Shown here one piece after another: positions 19,028-28,447 of a stretch of 64,000 bases of DNA. The notes under the pieces are model-generated. The model saw nothing but the letters and a program-made list of their open reading frames with translations. It was not told the DNA's origin and ran no database searches. Position 1 is the first letter of the stretch, and the number at the start of each line of letters is the position of its first letter. This DNA comes from Bacteroidetes bacterium ADurb.Bin174 (GTDB taxonomy: Bacteria > Bacteroidota > Bacteroidia > Bacteroidales > Paludibacteraceae), in contig MWCX01000029.1 in the NCBI GenBank assembly GCA_002070265.1, positions 1-64,000 of the forward strand. The letters are read 5' to 3'. The translations under genes were made by a program, and so were the position numbers.

Positions 19028-22000
19028 TTAGTTTAATCTTACTACTATTTTTACTGTTTCACGATTGCCTGCTGCTTGAAGGCTAACCAAATAAATACCT
19101 TTTGAGAGATTGAGAGGTATCTCGGTTACACCTGTCGCCATATGCTGTGAGAACAAATTGCCTCCGGCTACATTGTAGAGAGTTATTTGTCCCTCGCTAC
19201 CGCTCAGATTAGTAATAACCAGCAAGTTGTCTTGTTTCAGATAAGCGTCCAACGGACTCATTAAATCGTTTTTAAGTTTGAGCTTATGGCTGTTTAAAAT
19301 CACAAATCGTTTTTCTACATTTCCATTATTTACGGCTGTAAAACGGTAGTAAGTCGTATCTGAATCCAATGCAAGACTGGTTTCGTTTACCAAATCGTGC
19401 AGGTGTAAATTGGTGTATTGCTCCAAATTGGACTTAATCAATGTCAATTCGTACTCGGTATCTGCATTGGCGTAGAAACTGATGATGCTTCCGTCTATGG
19501 TTTTATCTGCATTTACTTGCATCAAGCCGTCTTTATTTTCTGTAAAGATAAAGGCGGTAGGTGTTCCGAAGTACTTGCGTCCGTCCCAACCGTTATCGAA
19601 ACAATTGGTGGTTCCTTCCTGACTGATAAGCCACAGGGCATCCCGGGTGGAGGCACTCTCCAGATTTATGCGGAGGTAGGAGAGTGGAGAGGATTGTTCT
19701 TGTTCAATTTCAATATTTTTCGTAGCCCGCTGCCTGTGTTGTTTCGGAGCTAATTGGGGTTTGGTGTTGGGAAGAACCTTTAACTCTCCCGCTGTTGTAT
19801 ATGGGATATTGATAGTTACGGGGGCACCCGGACCTGCTTCCAATACAGCATCGGTAAATTTTAACATAAATCCTTGCATAGATGGAATTTGATGGTCCCA
19901 TACTGCCGGAGAAGCGTTTTTCGGAATGGCAAACCAGTTTCCCGCACTAAGTTGTGTAGTATCTATAGTCATTTTTCCTGTGGTAGCCCAGTCATGAAAA
20001 CGCCCCGTATTGTACAGATATACGGTAGATTCTACTTCTGCAGGGAAGGTAAGCTGATTAATGTCAATAGCTGCCGTATAGGAGTTACCAAATAGATTTT
20101 GACCCAAACCGTAACGTACGTTTCGAACATATCCTGTTGCTCCTGTTACTTCCGGAGCCTGGCGTGTCATCGTAACAGTTTTATCACAGAAATTCAATTC
20201 TCCGGCAATGGTGTAGGTTGTGGCTTCTTCCTGGGTAATGGAATAACCTTTAAAAGCTTCCAATACGCTGTAGTTATTTAACCAATGCCATTTGTTATAA
20301 AACTGTGTATTATCCCCATTATAGGTTTCATCATACATATACAGGGTGGCTCCGTGGAATGTGGGTTCGGTAAGGATGCTATCCACAGGAACACCGAAAT
20401 ACTGCCATTGGTAGGAAGTTGTAAAGGACTGACCTTCGGTGGGACTGCCTACAATGTTGTCAGTCCAGGTTTCTTCGTTTCCTTTTACTCCTTTGGCATA
20501 AAGTTGTACTGCACCCATTACCACGTCATCACAAGGTTGCCCTGCCAGTATCAAAGTACCGTTCGGATGCCGTTGAGATTCATCCGTCAATCCATCCTGA
20601 CCTACTTTTCGACCATCTGCTTTTATGAAAAGTTTGCTTGGGTCTGTCTGTGAACCAATGACTTTACCTCTTACCGTAAGAGAGGATCCGGCTGAAATTA
20701 TCGTTCCGAATGAATCTGTTTCGTTGATCAGACTACCAATCACTTTGGCAGTGCCTGAAGGAATCTCTAAGTCATTTAAAGTCGTCTTACCTTTCGCGTT
20801 ATTGGCATATCCGTTGGCAAACTCAATATCTTCGCCGGTACGGGGTACAATATCATAAATCCAGTTGGAAGGAGTGTTCCAATCGGTGTCTATAGTCCCT
20901 ACCCACAGGTTCTGAGGCAGACAGCAAGAGGCAAGATCACCTATTACTTTCCCCGTATGCGTTTTCAGCAAGGTAACAGATCCTCCGGTCTTCATACTTA
21001 ACTCGTACATATAGGAATCCGCCCCATCTGTTGCCGATATAAAGAAGGTTTCCAGATCCAGGTGAGAAGCTACGCCTGTTAAAGTTCGTCCTGTTGTAAT
21101 TTGAACGATTTGTTCGGCATTGGCATTATTAGAGCCTGCTAATTCCAATGGATTGATAACATAGAGATGGCCGTTGTTACTTGCATCGTTGCCCACTACA
21201 TACATGGAACCTGTCCAGTTAAACGCTATATCACCCACTCCTCCGGAAGGGATACCTATGATCGTTCCCCGGTTTGTCCAAGTTGTTCCCCAGGTGGTAG
21301 GCGTAACACCAAATGCGGAAGTTGCGGATAGTACCCACATGGTGTTGGAGGAATCTACTATCCACAAGTTGCCATTTTTGTCGAATGCCATGCCGTTAAC
21401 ATTGGTGACTCCGGTGGGAAGTGCTCTAAACACTTGGGGATTTCCCGTTGACACTTGATTGTTGTACAGATAAACATGAGTAGCAGATGTAGTACCGTTG
21501 CTTGGCACGTAATAAACATGATGTGGTGCTGTGTTATATATGGCAATGGCCGAAGTTCCCGACATTCCCGTTGTCGGTATATTGAATACGGGAGCAGAGA
21601 GATTCCCTTTGTTTCCGACCGGAATGTCAATTACTTTACCCAAGTCAAGGAGAGTAGCCGTGTTGCCGTCTAATCCATACCAAATCTCACCACAGTTATC
21701 TGATGCCGCTGCTACATTGACAGTTACTTGAAATGTGCTCAAACAGCCATCAGGGGATTGAGCCGTTACAAGATAATGTATGGTATGCTCGTAAGCACAA
21801 TAGTTGTAAAGAGTTCCTGATACACTCGTTTGGTTCGTGCCGGAGGCTATGCCGCCCACTCCCAAAATTTGAGTCTCTACGGGATCCCAACTGTAGGTAC
21901 TCCCAACAGGGACCACGCCATCCGTACCGTGTACGGGCGTGTGGCTAAACTGTTCACCGGAACTGACATTTATCACTTTATCGTCAATTGCCGGTGTGGC

Positions 22001-24532
22001 CTTCAGCTCATAGGATGCTTTGGCAGGTTCGGGAGGATTCACCACGTTGAGCGTGCTATGACCTGCAGCATCTTCAAAGGCATAGTCAAACGTCAAAGTA
22101 CCTTTTATCGTAGGATCCGTTCTTCTGAAAATCAATTTCGTGGGATCGTAGGCAGTAGTAGTGTGAGATGTTCCATTTATTTCCACACCATTGTAATAAA
22201 TCTTACCGTTTGTAAGAGCTATGTTTTGAAGTGTCAGCTTCTTCCCCGCACCATTGTTCCAATTCGGTTCGCTATCAATGGAGGAGAGCTGAATAAGCTT
22301 CTCGGCCACAGAAACACAGCCCGAAAAACTAATATTATCCTGCATGGGAACTCTGTTGGCTCCAAAGTTTACAATAGTAATCGAAGAAGCATTTGCGCCC
22401 GTGGTAAATTGAGCAGATCTACCGTCAGGTTTTTCCGGTAAAACTTCTGTTGCCCCATTTACGGTTTCGCCTGTGGGGATGACACCCGGAATATAAGCCG
22501 GAGCCGGATTACCCACTGCCGCATTACGGTCAGAAAGTACTGCCCGATACGGCGTGTTGACTGCTCCTGTCATAGTGTATGTGCCGTCTGCCTTGAGTTG
22601 CGTGGATTTTAAAACCAGATTGTTTGTAGGATTTACTAAATGCACATAAAGCACTGAATTCTGTACCGTAGTTTTATTCGCAATACCGCCTATAACACCG
22701 TCCCAGTCATCGTAAACAGAACCTTTAACCTCCGGACAGCTTTTAGTAACTGTAACCGCAGTACCCTGCGTGCTATAGCACTCGAGATCTTTATTATAGG
22801 CAAACATATAGTAAGTGCCGGGAGGGGCTTGTGTAGGGTCTTTAACCCTTGCTCCGACAGATGAGTTTTCATAAAAGAAGTAGTAATCCCACCCTACCTG
22901 GCGATTGGTTATATTTCCAGCACCGAGGCTATATAAGTTGGCCAATCCATCCGGACAGTTTCCCGCTACGGTAGCGGTAGTTAGGATAGGCCGCTCTGGA
23001 AGAGATACAGTTACACTTACGTTGTCAATGTATTTAGTTACACGATTTCCGCTCCAAAATGCAATTCCACCAAAGTAATCTGACCCGGAATTACCAAAAT
23101 TTATAGGTACTTCAATGGTTATTCTATAAAATCTATTATTACTATAATTAGGACTATAACCTGTTACAGCGGGTTGTCCATCTAGCCAAACTTTTACACC
23201 ATTAGGTATTCCATCTAGCCCTGGTATATACCAACTTCCTCCAAAACCGTTCTTATAGATTAACAACAAATGATTACCCAAATCACTTCTGTCTAAATTT
23301 GAATAAAGATTGGGTATGTCAGGCTTTAGATATACAGCAAAAAAGCTAGCTAGTGTATGAGAAGATATTGCTAAGTCAAACTCAATGATCTTTGTACCCC
23401 AGCGGCTTATTTTAGAGTTTTTTTGATAGATAGTTTTATTATACCTCAGCGCAGCATCAGTAAATTTTACAGCATTAAGTTTCTGTGTACCTAAAGTTAT
23501 ATTAGGAGTAATATGGAACTCGCCATCGTTATTGGTAAAGTTTCTTTTCCAATATATTCCTCCTCCATTAGTGTTGTCTCCCAAAGGAATCCTGTATGAG
23601 CCTGCCATTTGGTATTGATCGAACCCACCATCCATTACCACATTGCCCCCGCAACACCCCGGCATAGAGTGTACATTTACTACCGTAGAAGGGAAGCTAT
23701 ATTTGGTTGTGCCATTACAGTTATCGGTAGCAAAAAGATAGTAAGCGCCGACTCCCACTTTTGTAGGGTCTGATACAATGGTGGTGTGGGTAGCATCAAT
23801 GTACCAAGTGTAGGTGTATCTTGTGTCGCTGGGATTAAGCGTGTTTAGGTTGTAGGTTGTGCCGGCATCGCAGCTTGAAAGATATACATTTGTATTTGTA
23901 GGCACAGGCGTAGGAATAACCTCATAGACCTCTACATTATCCAGATATACCATGCGTGATATTCCGGTTTTGGTATATTCAAACGTTAACGTAGCCGATG
24001 TTGTGCCTTGATAATCGGGAATCGTAAGCACAAAATCGTGCCAGATATTGTTGTTTATTTTCCCGTCGGTTACATAGTGTGAGGGCCAATAGTTATAAAA
24101 CACAGTAATATGATCTATTACTCCCTCGACAGGGGTAAAAATAGATTGCGCTGCGATTCCGCTTTGAGTCAAGGTACCGATAATCTGTCCGCCGAGCTTG
24201 ACTATCATCTCGTATCCTCCCGTATTGGACGAGGCAAATGAAAACTTTACCCGTTTAGGGTAACCTACGCAGAGGCTCATCGCGTTTGAGGTGGCAGTAA
24301 AGATACCTGGTCCGTTGTCTATCCATAAATTGGTCCCGTAAGTAAAAGTGTTCTCCCAACGCCATCCCAAGCCATTACTAACGGGATTGCTAACTGTCCA
24401 ATTCTGTATTCCGGAATCGAATGTGGAGTTTGTTATCAGGTTATTACTAACAAGCTTGTACTCCGTCTGCGCCATTGTGACATTAAGAACAAACAGAAAT
24501 AAAACAGTAAAAGAAAGTAAAACTTTTCTCAT
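19028..24532 (-). CDS. Giant T9SS cargo protein, multidomain surface protein (1834 aa)
   Basis: Signal peptide at residues 1-21 (ends VTMAQ). Jelly-roll carbohydrate-binding-like modules occur near 30-210 and 290-510, each ending in a 'YLDNVEV/YIDNVSV' strand. Ig-like or PKD-like stretches follow (about 515-960). A region of propeller-like repeats comes next (GMAFDKNGNLWIVDSS, VGDIAFNWTGSMYVVGND, about 1000-1230). The segment from WNTPSNWIYDIVP (about 1240) onward parallels the 676-aa protein of the neighbouring operon. The last 75 residues are a T9SS sorting domain ending VKIVVRLN. It is probably exported to the cell surface by T9SS, whose component PorQ is also encoded in this window. Adhesion or glycan binding is plausible; no enzyme motif was found. 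Confidence 0.8.
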   Translation of the reverse strand: MRKVLLSFTVLFLFVLNVTMAQTEYKLVSNNLITNSTFDSGIQNWTVSNPVSNGLGWRWENTFTYGTNLWIDNGPGIFTATSNAMSLCVGYPKRVKFSFASSNTGGYEMIVKLGGQIIGTLTQSGIAAQSIFTPVEGVIDHITVFYNYWPSHYVTDGKINNNIWHDFVLTIPDYQGTTSATLTFEYTKTGISRMVYLDNVEVYEVIPTPVPTNTNVYLSSCDAGTTYNLNTLNPSDTRYTYTWYIDATHTTIVSDPTKVGVGAYYLFATDNCNGTTKYSFPSTVVNVHSMPGCCGGNVVMDGGFDQYQMAGSYRIPLGDNTNGGGIYWKRNFTNNDGEFHITPNITLGTQKLNAVKFTDAALRYNKTIYQKNSKISRWGTKIIEFDLAISSHTLASFFAVYLKPDIPNLYSNLDRSDLGNHLLLIYKNGFGGSWYIPGLDGIPNGVKVWLDGQPAVTGYSPNYSNNRFYRITIEVPINFGNSGSDYFGGIAFWSGNRVTKYIDNVSVTVSLPERPILTTATVAGNCPDGLANLYSLGAGNITNRQVGWDYYFFYENSSVGARVKDPTQAPPGTYYMFAYNKDLECYSTQGTAVTVTKSCPEVKGSVYDDWDGVIGGIANKTTVQNSVLYVHLVNPTNNLVLKSTQLKADGTYTMTGAVNTPYRAVLSDRNAAVGNPAPAYIPGVIPTGETVNGATEVLPEKPDGRSAQFTTGANASSITIVNFGANRVPMQDNISFSGCVSVAEKLIQLSSIDSEPNWNNGAGKKLTLQNIALTNGKIYYNGVEINGTSHTTTAYDPTKLIFRRTDPTIKGTLTFDYAFEDAAGHSTLNVVNPPEPAKASYELKATPAIDDKVINVSSGEQFSHTPVHGTDGVVPVGSTYSWDPVETQILGVGGIASGTNQTSVSGTLYNYCAYEHTIHYLVTAQSPDGCLSTFQVTVNVAAASDNCGEIWYGLDGNTATLLDLGKVIDIPVGNKGNLSAPVFNIPTTGMSGTSAIAIYNTAPHHVYYVPSNGTTSATHVYLYNNQVSTGNPQVFRALPTGVTNVNGMAFDKNGNLWIVDSSNTMWVLSATSAFGVTPTTWGTTWTNRGTIIGIPSGGVGDIAFNWTGSMYVVGNDASNNGHLYVINPLELAGSNNANAEQIVQITTGRTLTGVASHLDLETFFISATDGADSYMYELSMKTGGSVTLLKTHTGKVIGDLASCCLPQNLWVGTIDTDWNTPSNWIYDIVPRTGEDIEFANGYANNAKGKTTLNDLEIPSGTAKVIGSLINETDSFGTIISAGSSLTVRGKVIGSQTDPSKLFIKADGRKVGQDGLTDESQRHPNGTLILAGQPCDDVVMGAVQLYAKGVKGNEETWTDNIVGSPTEGQSFTTSYQWQYFGVPVDSILTEPTFHGATLYMYDETYNGDNTQFYNKWHWLNNYSVLEAFKGYSITQEEATTYTIAGELNFCDKTVTMTRQAPEVTGATGYVRNVRYGLGQNLFGNSYTAAIDINQLTFPAEVESTVYLYNTGRFHDWATTGKMTIDTTQLSAGNWFAIPKNASPAVWDHQIPSMQGFMLKFTDAVLEAGPGAPVTINIPYTTAGELKVLPNTKPQLAPKQHRQRATKNIEIEQEQSSPLSYLRINLESASTRDALWLISQEGTTNCFDNGWDGRKYFGTPTAFIFTENKDGLMQVNADKTIDGSIISFYANADTEYELTLIKSNLEQYTNLHLHDLVNETSLALDSDTTYYRFTAVNNGNVEKRFVILNSHKLKLKNDLMSPLDAYLKQDNLLVITNLSGSEGQITLYNVAGGNLFSQHMATGVTEIPLNLSKGIYLVSLQAAGNRETVKIVVRLN

Positions 24533-24580
24533 AATCCTACAACCTTCTAAACATGACGGTTATTGTGCATAAAAACGGTG

Positions 24581-24611
24581 CAAAAATACGTGTATTTTTT
24601 CTACCTGCCAA
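24581..24611 (-). promoter_or_regulatory. Promoter of the 1834-aa surface protein gene
   Basis: On the minus strand, TTG (24611-24609), exactly 20 bases, then TATTTTTG (24588-24581). The leader to the ATG at 24532 is about 40 bases. The sequence upstream as far as about 24655 resembles the upstream part of the element at 18785-18880. Confidence 0.6.
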
Positions 24612-24694
24612 CTAAATTCAAATAACCTATCTTATAGGCAATGTAAGGCATTGACTCCCTGGCGATTATAAATGTTTAAGTTTTTTAATTTTTG

Positions 24695-25351
24695 TTAAAA
24701 CCGCAAAGCCAATTCTCCGAAAAATTTCGGTTGATGAAAATCAGGATTTTCAGTGAGGATTGGATTCCAACTAACATAATGTGGTTCAGAGGTACCGTCG
24801 CCACATTTATAAAAATTAGCCCTTAGTTTTTCGGGTAAATTGTCGGAGTTAATGTTAAGTATTTCAAATGGGATTTTCACGGTTAAAGTCCATTCGAAAT
24901 TACCTTTTTTCTCTTGAAAAGGTTGATTCCCCAAGGAGGGATAGCGTTTTATTTGCGACATTTTTTGAGCTGACAAAGGGTTAACGCCTTCTGTCCGACT
25001 GATTCTTTCGGTTGCAAGGCAAGTACCTATACAATTAAATTCAAAGTTAAAATATGTTTTACTGCTGGGCAATTGACAAAAAAACTCCACACAACTGTCT
25101 TGCCACACCGGATCCTGGTCATTGGTATAGAGGGCCTGTATTTGTTTCTCATTCACTGCATAATGAATGAATAAGGCTTTATTGGAACGGGCGACGATGA
25201 ATTTACATGCAGGTTTTAACGGAAATGTACCGGGCCAATTAACCTGATCAATCGCTTCGATTTTTTTTTGCTTTGATAGCAAAGAAGAAATAGTGCTTAT
25301 ATCAGGAGAACCATTTAATTCGGGGATATATGGGATTGTTATTCGTTTCAT
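24695..25351 (-). CDS. CBM9-like carbohydrate-binding protein
   Basis: 218 aa, one domain with the CBM9/DOMON-type pattern: LFIHYAVNEKQI, DPVWQDSCVEFF (the 'D..W.DDsvEiFl' box), YFNFEFNCIGTC, FEWTLTVKIPFEIL and a C-terminal HVSWNP-like YVSWNPI before FGEL. It is a family often found in Bacteroidota as a stand-alone sugar-binding protein. No signal peptide is visible, so the location is uncertain. The ICMT-like gene lies upstream with 32 bases between, possibly the same transcript. Substrate unknown. Confidence 0.75.
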   Translation of the reverse strand: MKRITIPYIPELNGSPDISTISSLLSKQKKIEAIDQVNWPGTFPLKPACKFIVARSNKALFIHYAVNEKQIQALYTNDQDPVWQDSCVEFFCQLPSSKTYFNFEFNCIGTCLATERISRTEGVNPLSAQKMSQIKRYPSLGNQPFQEKKGNFEWTLTVKIPFEILNINSDNLPEKLRANFYKCGDGTSEPHYVSWNPILTENPDFHQPKFFGELALRF

Positions 25352-25383
25352 TTGATCATAATTTATTTTTAGTTTTTATTTAG

Positions 25384-26112
25384 TCAGGATGAATGTTTTT
25401 TTAGTAATTTCAAAATGACATACAAAATAATTGCAATCACCGTACACCATAACACCCAGTTATTATCAATTTGAATTTTACCTTTTACGCAAGAGTAGCG
25501 AATGTTGTGAAAGATAAAAAGTAAGATAAAAACCGCTAACAGACCGTTCTTTTCTTTTATCAATACTTTTTTAATATTGAAAGGATAGAACGGTTTCTTC
25601 TTATTACGGCATGAGGGAATAAAAGCAGGCGTTTGTTCAGCCCAATCCATGTACGTTTTGCCAAACTTATTTCGTAAAAATTGTTCTTCTGCGCACATGA
25701 TTCGTTCGTAATAAATCCAGTAAATCAACACGAAGATGATAAAAAAGTATAGGTTTGCGACCAAAATTACAGCACCGGCCCACATCAAAAAATTACCGAG
25801 ATACAAAGGATGCCGTACCATAGAATAGATGCCGGTTGTGTTGATCTCGCCGGCTAATTGTTCTTTCGTATTTCGTCCGGAGGTGCCGGGAGGCGTATGT
25901 CCTACTGTGATGATACGAATAAACAACCCTATTAAAGCAACGATTAAAGAAGTTATTTCAATGCTGAAATACTGTAAATCAGTAAGCATCGGACCCTGAA
26001 GCAGATTTGCGACAAATACGCCTATTCCTGCTACTACGAGAATTAGAGGTAAATAACTTCTATAACGAAATAAGAAGTTGCCTTGTTTCACAAAGGATTC
26101 CTGAAGTGCCAT
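25384..26112 (-). CDS. ICMT/PEMT-like membrane methyltransferase
   Basis: 242 aa with five or so membrane helices. The conserved core of isoprenylcysteine carboxyl methyltransferase-like enzymes is present: TTGIYSMVRHPLYLGNFL followed by YERIMCAEEQFLRNKFG and YMDWAEQTPAFIP. These residues bind S-adenosylmethionine and the lipid substrate. Bacteria lack prenylated CAAX proteins; some homologues methylate lipid A phosphate (LmtA in Leptospira) or other lipids. The substrate here is unknown. The ATG at 26112 gives a conventional start. Confidence 0.75.
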   Translation of the reverse strand: MALQESFVKQGNFLFRYRSYLPLILVVAGIGVFVANLLQGPMLTDLQYFSIEITSLIVALIGLFIRIITVGHTPPGTSGRNTKEQLAGEINTTGIYSMVRHPLYLGNFLMWAGAVILVANLYFFIIFVLIYWIYYERIMCAEEQFLRNKFGKTYMDWAEQTPAFIPSCRNKKKPFYPFNIKKVLIKEKNGLLAVFILLFIFHNIRYSCVKGKIQIDNNWVLWCTVIAIILYVILKLLKKHSS

Positions 26113-26208
26113 ATACAGATTCTAAGCGTTTAAAAGTTGTGTTTTAGATAACAATCACAAATGTACATGATTTATTTTGAAAAATAATACGTGATTTCAT
26201 TCCGGTTG

Positions 26209-26871
26209 TTACCACTTTATTTCTTGCATTCCTTTCGCTTTTAAAAATTCATTGGCTGCCGAAAAATGTCCGCAGCCGATAAAACCTCGATAGGCAGACA
26301 AGGGAGAGGGATGTACGGTTTTAAGTACCAAATGTCGCCGGTTGTCAATATAAGCTCCTTTCTGCTGGGCATATGACCCCCAAAGCATAAATACTAAATC
26401 TGATTTTTTTTCTGCAAGTATTTTTATGACGGTATCTGTGAATGTTTCCCAACCTTTGCCTTGGTGCGAACCGGCCCGGTGCGCTTGTACGGTTAAAGTA
26501 GCATTCAAAAGCAATACACCTTGATTCGCCCACCTTATCAGATTGCCTGAGTTCGGAAAAGGAACACCCAAATCACGTTCTATTTCTTTGAAAATATTAA
26601 CTAAAGAAGGAGGAAATGCTACTCCGTCATTGACTGAAAAGCATAATCCATGTGCTTGTCCTGGACCATGATAGGGGTCCTGACCAATGATCACCACCTT
26701 TACATCATCAAAGGGACATTGATCGAAAGCGTTGAATATCAAGGGAGCCGGTGGAAATATTTTACCTTTTGCATAGGCTGTTCGTACAAATTGCACCAAG
26801 TCGGCAAAATAAGGCTTGTCGAACTCCGGCTGTAAAACTTTTTTCCAGGATTTTTCTATTCTAACTTCCAT
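26209..26871 (-). CDS. ung: Uracil-DNA glycosylase
   Basis: 220 aa, family 1 UDG, excising uracil from DNA in base excision repair. The water-activating motif [14 protein letters not shown] is intact (around residues 60-75) with the catalytic Asp. The uracil-recognition region LLLNATLTV and the minor-groove loop [18 protein letters not shown] are also intact. I start at ATG 26871 (MEVRIEKSW). A GTG at 26874 would add one codon and overlap the preceding stop, and is less likely. The gene follows the aminotransferase-like lyase gene with a 2-base gap. Confidence 0.95.
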   Translation of the reverse strand: MEVRIEKSWKKVLQPEFDKPYFADLVQFVRTAYAKGKIFPPAPLIFNAFDQCPFDDVKVVIIGQDPYHGPGQAHGLCFSVNDGVAFPPSLVNIFKEIERDLGVPFPNSGNLIRWANQGVLLLNATLTVQAHRAGSHQGKGWETFTDTVIKILAEKKSDLVFMLWGSYAQQKGAYIDNRRHLVLKTVHPSPLSAYRGFIGCGHFSAANEFLKAKGMQEIKW

Positions 26872-26873
26872 CA

Positions 26874-28052
26874 CTAAACGAATAAGGCATTTTTAAGTTG
26901 TGTCATGGCTTGTTCTAAGATTGCTTTTGGACAAGCCACATTCAAACGCATGTGATATTCACCGCCGGGACCGAAAATAGTCCCCTGGTTTAGGCCTAAG
27001 CCGGCTTTTTGCACAAAAAAGCGATGCAATTCATCCGGTTCCATACCCAATGCTCTACAGTCTAACCACAACAAGAAAGAAGCCTCGGGAAGCATGGGTT
27101 TAATTTGCGGAATGTATTTGTTTAAAAAACCTACAACATAATCCACATTTTCCTGTACGTAGTGTAACATAGCTTTACGCCAATGATTCCCTTCAACATA
27201 ACAAGCCGCTGTGGCGGCATAAGCAAATATGTTTCCGGATGTAATTTCGGAAGCCTCTAAATAAGAGTTGAATTGTTGGTATAATTTGCTGTTCGGTATC
27301 ACATAAAAAGAGGTCTTCAGTCCGGGCATATTGAATGTTTTGCTGGGCGACATAAAAGTAACGGAGTTAACAGCAGCAGTTTGTGATACCTTTGCAAACG
27401 GGATGTGCTTGATTCGTGAATCGCCAGGTAAAACCATATCAGCATGAATTTCATCGGAAATAACTAATATTTTGTGTTTTGCGCATATTGCATCCAACTT
27501 TCGGAGGGTTTCTAACGACCAAACTTTCCCTCCCGGATTATGCGGATTGCACAGAATCAACATCTTGGTTTTGTCCGTAATTTTACTGCGCAAATCGTCA
27601 AAATCCATTTCAAATTTACCATCTACTTCTTGAAGCGGATTGTAAACCAAGTTACGTCCGTTATTATTCACAACGTTCATAAAAGGATGATAGACCGGAG
27701 GCTGTACGATAACCTCTTCTCCGGGTTTTGTAAAACATTGAACTGTAAAAGCCAAACCCGGAACGATACCGGGAATAAAGCCTGTCCATTCTGTTTCTAT
27801 CTGCCAGTCATGCAGTTTTTGCGTCCAAGCAGCAAACAGCTTAAAAAAATCAGCAGGTGTTGTGGTATATCCTAAAATAGGATGTTCTAAACGCTTCTTG
27901 ATAGCATTTAAAATAAAATCCGGGGTACGAAAATCCATATCAGCCACCCATAATGGCAAAACTTCTTCTGTCCCAAACAGCAACTTGCGCTTTTCCAATT
28001 TAATGGCATCTGTGTTTTCTCTGTTGATTATTTCATTAAAATTGTAGTTCAT
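26874..28052 (-). CDS. PatB/MalY-type PLP-dependent C-S lyase
   Basis: 392 aa, fold type I PLP enzyme. The start ([15 protein letters not shown]...[11 protein letters not shown]) is diagnostic of the MalY/PatB cystathionine beta-lyase group. [11 protein letters not shown] and [10 protein letters not shown] contact PLP. The Schiff-base lysine is in [15 protein letters not shown], and the substrate carboxylate arginine region is [13 protein letters not shown]. It cleaves cystathionine or cysteine conjugates to pyruvate, ammonia and a thiol. Upstream is a 7-bp-word repeat array with no obvious promoter box. Confidence 0.9.
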   Translation of the reverse strand: MNYNFNEIINRENTDAIKLEKRKLLFGTEEVLPLWVADMDFRTPDFILNAIKKRLEHPILGYTTTPADFFKLFAAWTQKLHDWQIETEWTGFIPGIVPGLAFTVQCFTKPGEEVIVQPPVYHPFMNVVNNNGRNLVYNPLQEVDGKFEMDFDDLRSKITDKTKMLILCNPHNPGGKVWSLETLRKLDAICAKHKILVISDEIHADMVLPGDSRIKHIPFAKVSQTAAVNSVTFMSPSKTFNMPGLKTSFYVIPNSKLYQQFNSYLEASEITSGNIFAYAATAACYVEGNHWRKAMLHYVQENVDYVVGFLNKYIPQIKPMLPEASFLLWLDCRALGMEPDELHRFFVQKAGLGLNQGTIFGPGGEYHMRLNVACPKAILEQAMTQLKNALFV

Positions 28053-28063
28053 TGTTTTTTCTT

Positions 28064-28445
28064 GTAGAAGTTAGGGAAGTTACGTGGTCTGAGTTACGAG
28101 TTCTGAGTTCTGAGTTTTGAGTTCCGAGTTTTGAGTTCTGAGTTCTGAATTCCGAGTTACGTGATCCGAGTTACGTGGTCCGAGAGTCTTAGAAGTTAAG
28201 AAGTTAGAATTTTGAACCACAAAAGGCACAAAAGAAGTTAACGCGTTCTGTGCTCTGTGCTCTGTGTTCTGTGTTCTGTGCTCTGTATTCTTATTCGTTC
28301 ATCGTTCTTCACTTTTCGTTCTTAGTTAATTTGTCTTTATTCTTTTATCTTTGCTCTTTGTTCTTCATCGTTCATCGTTCATCGTTCATCGTTCATCGTT
28401 CATCGTTCATCGTTCTTAGTTCTTAGTTCTTAGTTATTAGTTATT
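28064..28445 (-). repeat. Heptamer-phased simple-repeat array 1
   Basis: The whole spacer between the ClC gene and the patB/malY gene is built from 7-bp words. Read on the plus strand they include seven perfect TTCATCG units (28364-28412), three TTCTTAG units, a run of TCTGTGC/TCTGTGT (about 28245-28290) and a run of GAGTTCT/GAGTTCC variants (28091-28160), flanked by AAGTTA-type words. In the direction of transcription (minus) the order is GAACNNN words, AATAAAGAC-like, CAGAACA/CGGAACT words, then TAACTTC words. No coding potential. Confidence 0.85.
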
Positions 28446-28447
28446 AG

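Noticed and set aside
18898-19086. 62-codon plus-strand frame in the spacer next to the giant gene
   Set aside because: Runs into the 3' end of the giant gene on the other strand and has no start signal or family resemblance; a minus-strand frame here is also unconvincing.
21830-22441. 203-aa open frame on the plus strand inside the giant T9SS gene
   Set aside because: It is antisense to a gene with signal peptide, domain pattern and sorting domain, and its translation shows no family features.
28064-28445. Array considered as a CRISPR
   Set aside because: The repeats are 7 bp and contiguous, with no unique spacers and no cas genes in the window.
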